Shown: positions 34,699 to 42,566 of the stretch, piece after piece | How the letters are laid out: every line of letters begins with the position of its first letter | Numbering within the stretch: the stretch's first letter is position 1 | Assembly: GCA_021777565.1 (NCBI GenBank) | Contig: JAJYDJ010000004.1 | Span: 98,077 to 140,642, forward strand | Reading direction: 5' to 3' | Source: a bacterium | Lineage (GTDB): Bacteria; Patescibacteriota; Microgenomatia; Levybacterales; UBA12049 | Length of the DNA stretch: 42,566 nucleotides | Notes under the pieces: generated by a model | Seen by the model: the letters and a program-made list of their open reading frames with translations, nothing else | Told to the model about the DNA's origin: nothing | Databases searched by the model: none | Program-made: the position numbers and the translations under genes

Positions 34699-35703
34699 TT
34701 ACCCGTGGCGAGGCGGAGTAACGCCTTCTTCCTTCAGTACATAATCCAGCAAATCCTTCATTTCACCTCTCCTATCATCACTATTGAGCACCACGGCGAT
34801 GATCTTGTGCCCCTGATAATCTAAATACGTCACCAAACACATGCCTGCCTCAGGCGTGTAACCGGTTTTGACCCCTTTGACCCCAGGATAGGAAGTAAGC
34901 AGGTTGGTTTCATTCTCGATGTAGTACGCTTTGTGCGTATCTGTCTGGTCAAGATTGATATATGTTGTTGCGGCGATATCACGAAACTCAGGGAAACCTG
35001 TGAGCGCGTAGTGTGTCATGACCAGTAAATCATACGCAGTTGTATGCTGGTCACCATCACCTTGCAAGCCCGTAGGGTTGGTAAAGTGCGTATCACTCAG
35101 CCCCAGGCTTTTTGCCTTCTGATTCATAACGTCCACAAAGGTATTACGCCCCCAGGGAGAATCCGTGGCCAGTGTCTCGGCCGCATCATTACCCGAGTTC
35201 AGGATAAGCCCATACAAAAGCTCTTTTTTTGACAAGACTTCACCAGCTGAGAGCCCCATACTGTCTTCACCAACGATATTGGCAGGCTGGACGACATACC
35301 GATCATCCTGGCGAGGATGCTCCAGGGTGAGAATTGCGGTCATAATTTTAGTGAGTGATGCCATAGGCATTTGCTGAGAAATGTTATCGCTATAGAGAAA
35401 CTTATTCTCTGTCATGTCATAAGCAAGAGCACTACGAGCAGTAAGCCCCAGTGGATTACTACTGATAGGCGGCTTTTCAGGAAGCCATAGAGAAAGAGAG
35501 GTTACTGAGGTATTATCGGTAGCTGACAGATAGGAAGGAAGCGGGGAAGTAGGCGAAATAGGATTGGGAGCCGCAAGTAGATAGGACTTTGCCGCAGCAG
35601 AGGCACAACTTATCAAGATAACCAGTATCAAAAAGAGCAGTTTTTTTGCTGACATGACTCTTTCTATGCTACCGAGGATTTCTACCCCTTGCAAGAGGTG
35701 CAT
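34699..35703 (-). CDS. D-alanyl-D-alanine carboxypeptidase (PBP5/S11 family)
   Basis: MASLTKIMTAIL (SxxK), NSGNDAAETLA (SGN), KTGYTPEAGMCLV (KTG). Confidence 0.93.
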   Translation of the reverse strand: MHLLQGVEILGSIERVMSAKKLLFLILVILISCASAAAKSYLLAAPNPISPTSPLPSYLSATDNTSVTSLSLWLPEKPPISSNPLGLTARSALAYDMTENKFLYSDNISQQMPMASLTKIMTAILTLEHPRQDDRYVVQPANIVGEDSMGLSAGEVLSKKELLYGLILNSGNDAAETLATDSPWGRNTFVDVMNQKAKSLGLSDTHFTNPTGLQGDGDQHTTAYDLLVMTHYALTGFPEFRDIAATTYINLDQTDTHKAYYIENETNLLTSYPGVKGVKTGYTPEAGMCLVTYLDYQGHKIIAVVLNSDDRRGEMKDLLDYVLKEEGVTPPRHG

Positions 35704-35739
35704 GAGGCTTTTTGATCCATTATCAGGTATAATACAGAT

Positions 35740-36720
35740 ATGTTAGTCGATAACGTGAGTATTACCGTAAAAGCAGGCAATGGTGGAAATGGGTCCATGC
35801 ATTTCCTTCGCAATGCCCAAACCCGCAAGGGTGGGCCAGATGGTGGCAATGGAGGCAATGGGGGGAGTGTCTATCTGCAAGGCGTTGATGATATCCTCGG
35901 ACTTGCGCAATTTCGCTTCAGAAAAGAACTCGCTGCTGAAGATGGTATAAGTGGAGGAGGGAAAAACCTCTTTGGGAGAAATGGGGATGATCTCACGATT
36001 TATCTGCCACTTGGGACCCAAGTCATGGATATCGAGACAGGGCAGACCTGGCAAATTGTTGATACGACCAGACCTATTCTTATAGCCCAAGGTGGTACTG
36101 GCGGACGAGGGAACAACGAGTTTAAAACCTCGACCAATCAAACTCCAACGTATGCTGAGAAAGGGACTCCTGGACAAGTAAGACAATTGCAACTTGATCT
36201 AAAAATTATTGCAGACATCGGACTTATTGGACTCCCTAATGCCGGCAAAAGTAGTCTTCTGGCAACTCTTACCAATGCTAATCCCAAGATTGGCAATTAT
36301 CCTTTTACCACGCTTGAGCCAAATCTTGGGGTACTTATCATGCAAGATAACAAACGTGTTGTTTTGGCAGATATCCCAGGGCTTATCGAAGGAGCATCTG
36401 CTGGTAAAGGGCTTGGGAGTGAGTTTTTACGCCACGTCGAGAAAACCAAATTTTTAGTACATTGTATTGATAGTAGTAGTGAAACAATTACCAGCGATTA
36501 TCAGACTATCAGGAAAGAATTAGAGAGTTATAGTGAGATCCTCGCCGCCAAACAAGAAGTTATTCTGCTCACTAAAACCGACCTTATATCACCTGAAGAA
36601 CTAGAGAAGAAAGTCCAAGAAGCGAAGAAATTAAACGAGAGAGTATATACGTTCTCTATTTATACCCCAAAGGAAACGCACCAACAGCTTGCAGCACTCT
36701 TCCAATCTCTTACACAGTAG
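35740..36720 (+). CDS. obg: GTPase Obg/CgtA
   Basis: Gly-rich Obg N-terminus (VKAGNGGNGSMHFLR..GGPDGGNGGNGGSV), GLPNAGKSSLL, DIPGLIEGASAGKGLGSEFLRHVEKT, TKTD. Confidence 0.97.
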   Translation: MLVDNVSITVKAGNGGNGSMHFLRNAQTRKGGPDGGNGGNGGSVYLQGVDDILGLAQFRFRKELAAEDGISGGGKNLFGRNGDDLTIYLPLGTQVMDIETGQTWQIVDTTRPILIAQGGTGGRGNNEFKTSTNQTPTYAEKGTPGQVRQLQLDLKIIADIGLIGLPNAGKSSLLATLTNANPKIGNYPFTTLEPNLGVLIMQDNKRVVLADIPGLIEGASAGKGLGSEFLRHVEKTKFLVHCIDSSSETITSDYQTIRKELESYSEILAAKQEVILLTKTDLISPEELEKKVQEAKKLNERVYTFSIYTPKETHQQLAALFQSLTQ

Positions 36721-37471
36721 AAAGCTCTAGCACCACGGGACAATGATCTGATCCAAAGACATCGTGCCTGATCACTGCACTGGTCACTTTTTTGGTAAGC
36801 TCAGGGGAGGTAAGAAAATAATCAAACCGTATACCTTGATTGCGGCCTCTAGTTGGGTCTTTCAAATTCCACCAAGAATAGTGCCCTTTTTCTTTTTCAA
36901 ACAGTCGAAACGTGTCACTCATTCCAAGGGCTACAAGTCGATCCATCCAAGCACGCTCGTCATTCAAAAATCCTGAATGATTCGTCAGTGTTGCATCAAA
37001 AATATCAAGCGGCGTATGGGCGACATTCAGATCGCCACCCATAACGACGTGTTTGTTTTCCGAAAGCAGCTTCGCAATACGATGTTCAATCGCGTCATAA
37101 AATCGATATTTAAATGACAATCGGTCAGGATTGCCTCCATTTGGCGTATACCAATTGATAATATGGGTATCACCCATCACTGCCTCAATCGTACGCCCTT
37201 CACTATCAAGCAGTTCGTCCCCAACCCGAGCCGTCACCTCTAAGGGGAGTGTCTTCTTCCAATACAATGCTGTGCCAGAATAGCCCGCTTTTTCTGATGG
37301 ATTAAATATGACCTCATAGCCATCAACCAGCTGGAGAAAAAATGAAAGATCGTGGGGGAATGCCCGCAGCTCCTGAATCATCATGACATCAGGCTGTTCG
37401 CTCTCCATAAAACGCAAAAAAGCATCTTCAGCATTTCTCAAACTATTTACGTTCCAGGAGACAAGTCGCAT
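36710..37471 (-). CDS. xth: Exodeoxyribonuclease III (AP endonuclease family)
   Basis: MRLVSWNVNSLRNAE, DVMMIQELRA, HVVMGGDLNVAHTPLDIFD, GIRFDYFLTSPEL, FGSDHCPVVLEL. Confidence 0.95.
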   Translation of the reverse strand: MRLVSWNVNSLRNAEDAFLRFMESEQPDVMMIQELRAFPHDLSFFLQLVDGYEVIFNPSEKAGYSGTALYWKKTLPLEVTARVGDELLDSEGRTIEAVMGDTHIINWYTPNGGNPDRLSFKYRFYDAIEHRIAKLLSENKHVVMGGDLNVAHTPLDIFDATLTNHSGFLNDERAWMDRLVALGMSDTFRLFEKEKGHYSWWNLKDPTRGRNQGIRFDYFLTSPELTKKVTSAVIRHDVFGSDHCPVVLELSTV

Positions 37472-37480
37472 GGTATCTTA

Positions 37481-38062
37481 TTATGCAAGGTTCACCAGGG
37501 GTTCACAAGTCACCGTTCCATTCTCGAGGGAGATGGGTCTGATCGTACCTTCTTTTTGGTATTCTGGATCTGATGTATTTCCTGATTCATGCATATTTTC
37601 TTGATCAAGTGGATGATCTGTCAGAGAACAATACAATGTCCAGAGGGGATGTCCATGAGAGACGATAACAACATTTTCTGTTTCATCCTTGATCATTTCA
37701 TCCCAAAACGCGCGCATACGTTTCTCTTGATCAATCAAATTTTCGCCCCCAAGCTCTTCCAAATGTCCATAATTATCATGCCAATCGACACCATGGTCGT
37801 ATCTCATCCCTTGATACGCACACGACGTCTCGACGAGACGAATATCTTTTATAGGGGAGATACTCTCTCGTGAAATAATTTCCGCCGTCTGAACCGCACG
37901 GTAGACAGGGCTTGTATAAATCTTCGTGATGTTTTTATCAGCAAAAAAATCTCTCAACTTTTCTGCCTGTTCAGTTCCTTTTGGGGATAGTTGTACCGGG
38001 AGTCTCCCCGGGATCCACTTTCCAGAATCTATGTAGTCACAATGCCTCACCAGATAAATCAT
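37481..38062 (-). CDS. Histidine phosphatase superfamily (phosphoglycerate-mutase-like)
   Basis: MIYLVRHCDYIDSG.. LSPKGTEQAEKLRDFFADKNITKIYTSPVYRAVQTAEII, VVIVSHGHPLW. Confidence 0.92.
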   Translation of the reverse strand: MIYLVRHCDYIDSGKWIPGRLPVQLSPKGTEQAEKLRDFFADKNITKIYTSPVYRAVQTAEIISRESISPIKDIRLVETSCAYQGMRYDHGVDWHDNYGHLEELGGENLIDQEKRMRAFWDEMIKDETENVVIVSHGHPLWTLYCSLTDHPLDQENMHESGNTSDPEYQKEGTIRPISLENGTVTCEPLVNLA

Positions 38063-38240
38063 CTTCTCTATTGTAGAACATAGTGGCAGATCTGTCTATC
38101 AGGGCAAGATGTCGTTTGGCACATGACAGATAGTCCTTTACAAGTCACAAAAGGGGAGTATAATGAATGTGTTATTAACAGTTAGAGAGCCTCAGCGCTG
38201 GCTTCATAAGACCCTCCTCGCTAATAACAGGAATCTATTT

Positions 38241-42470
<4,230 letters not shown>

Positions 42471-42473
42471 GTT

Positions 42474-42566
42474 ATGGCAAGTGAGACCATTCTTGACGAG
42501 CAAGAATTGGCGAGTATCCCACAAGGTGATCGATGTGTTCACTACGCTACCGTTCCTGATCAATTT
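42474..42566 (+). CDS. Hypothetical protein, N-terminal fragment truncated by window edge
   Basis: ATG at 42474 just after gpmI stop, open to end: MASETILDEQELASIPQGDRCVHYATVPDQF. Confidence 0.5.
   Translation, partial: MASETILDEQELASIPQGDRCVHYATVPDQF

Overview
The window carries standard-code bacterial housekeeping DNA, with gene content that suggests Patescibacteria/CPR (my inference). It is interrupted by a roughly 16.7 kb integrated element at about 7.94-24.66 kb. Left flank: recJ (partial), CCA-adding enzyme, HAD hydrolase, tRNA-Gly(TCC), a HEPN-like protein, two PlsY paralogues around a FakA/DegV pair, a methyltransferase and tRNA-Arg(TCT). The element sits at the 3' end of tRNA-Arg. 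It encodes a large serine recombinase whose last ~20 codons are antisense tRNA-Arg, a winged-helix Rep-like gene with an in-gene 21-bp iteron-like array, small accessory genes, and a compact cluster (14.3-24.5 kb). That cluster contains two paralogous nucleotidyltransferases, an NDK-like protein, an APH-type kinase, a PRTase, a HIT/GalT-like protein, an alkaline-phosphatase-superfamily phosphodiesterase, an HD protein and a HelD-like helicase. It is the best candidate for an undescribed system, plausibly nucleotide-metabolite based defence, signalling or modification; its function is not shown by the sequence. Right flank: an unusual tRNA-like fold, a GT, RidA, DsbA-like, EamA, kinase-like and GHKL proteins, tRNA-Pro, a DMF-like protein, tRNA-Leu, an LPKTG surface protein, a D,D-carboxypeptidase, Obg, ExoIII and pyk-eno-gpmI. 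All family calls are by eye; no searches were run.
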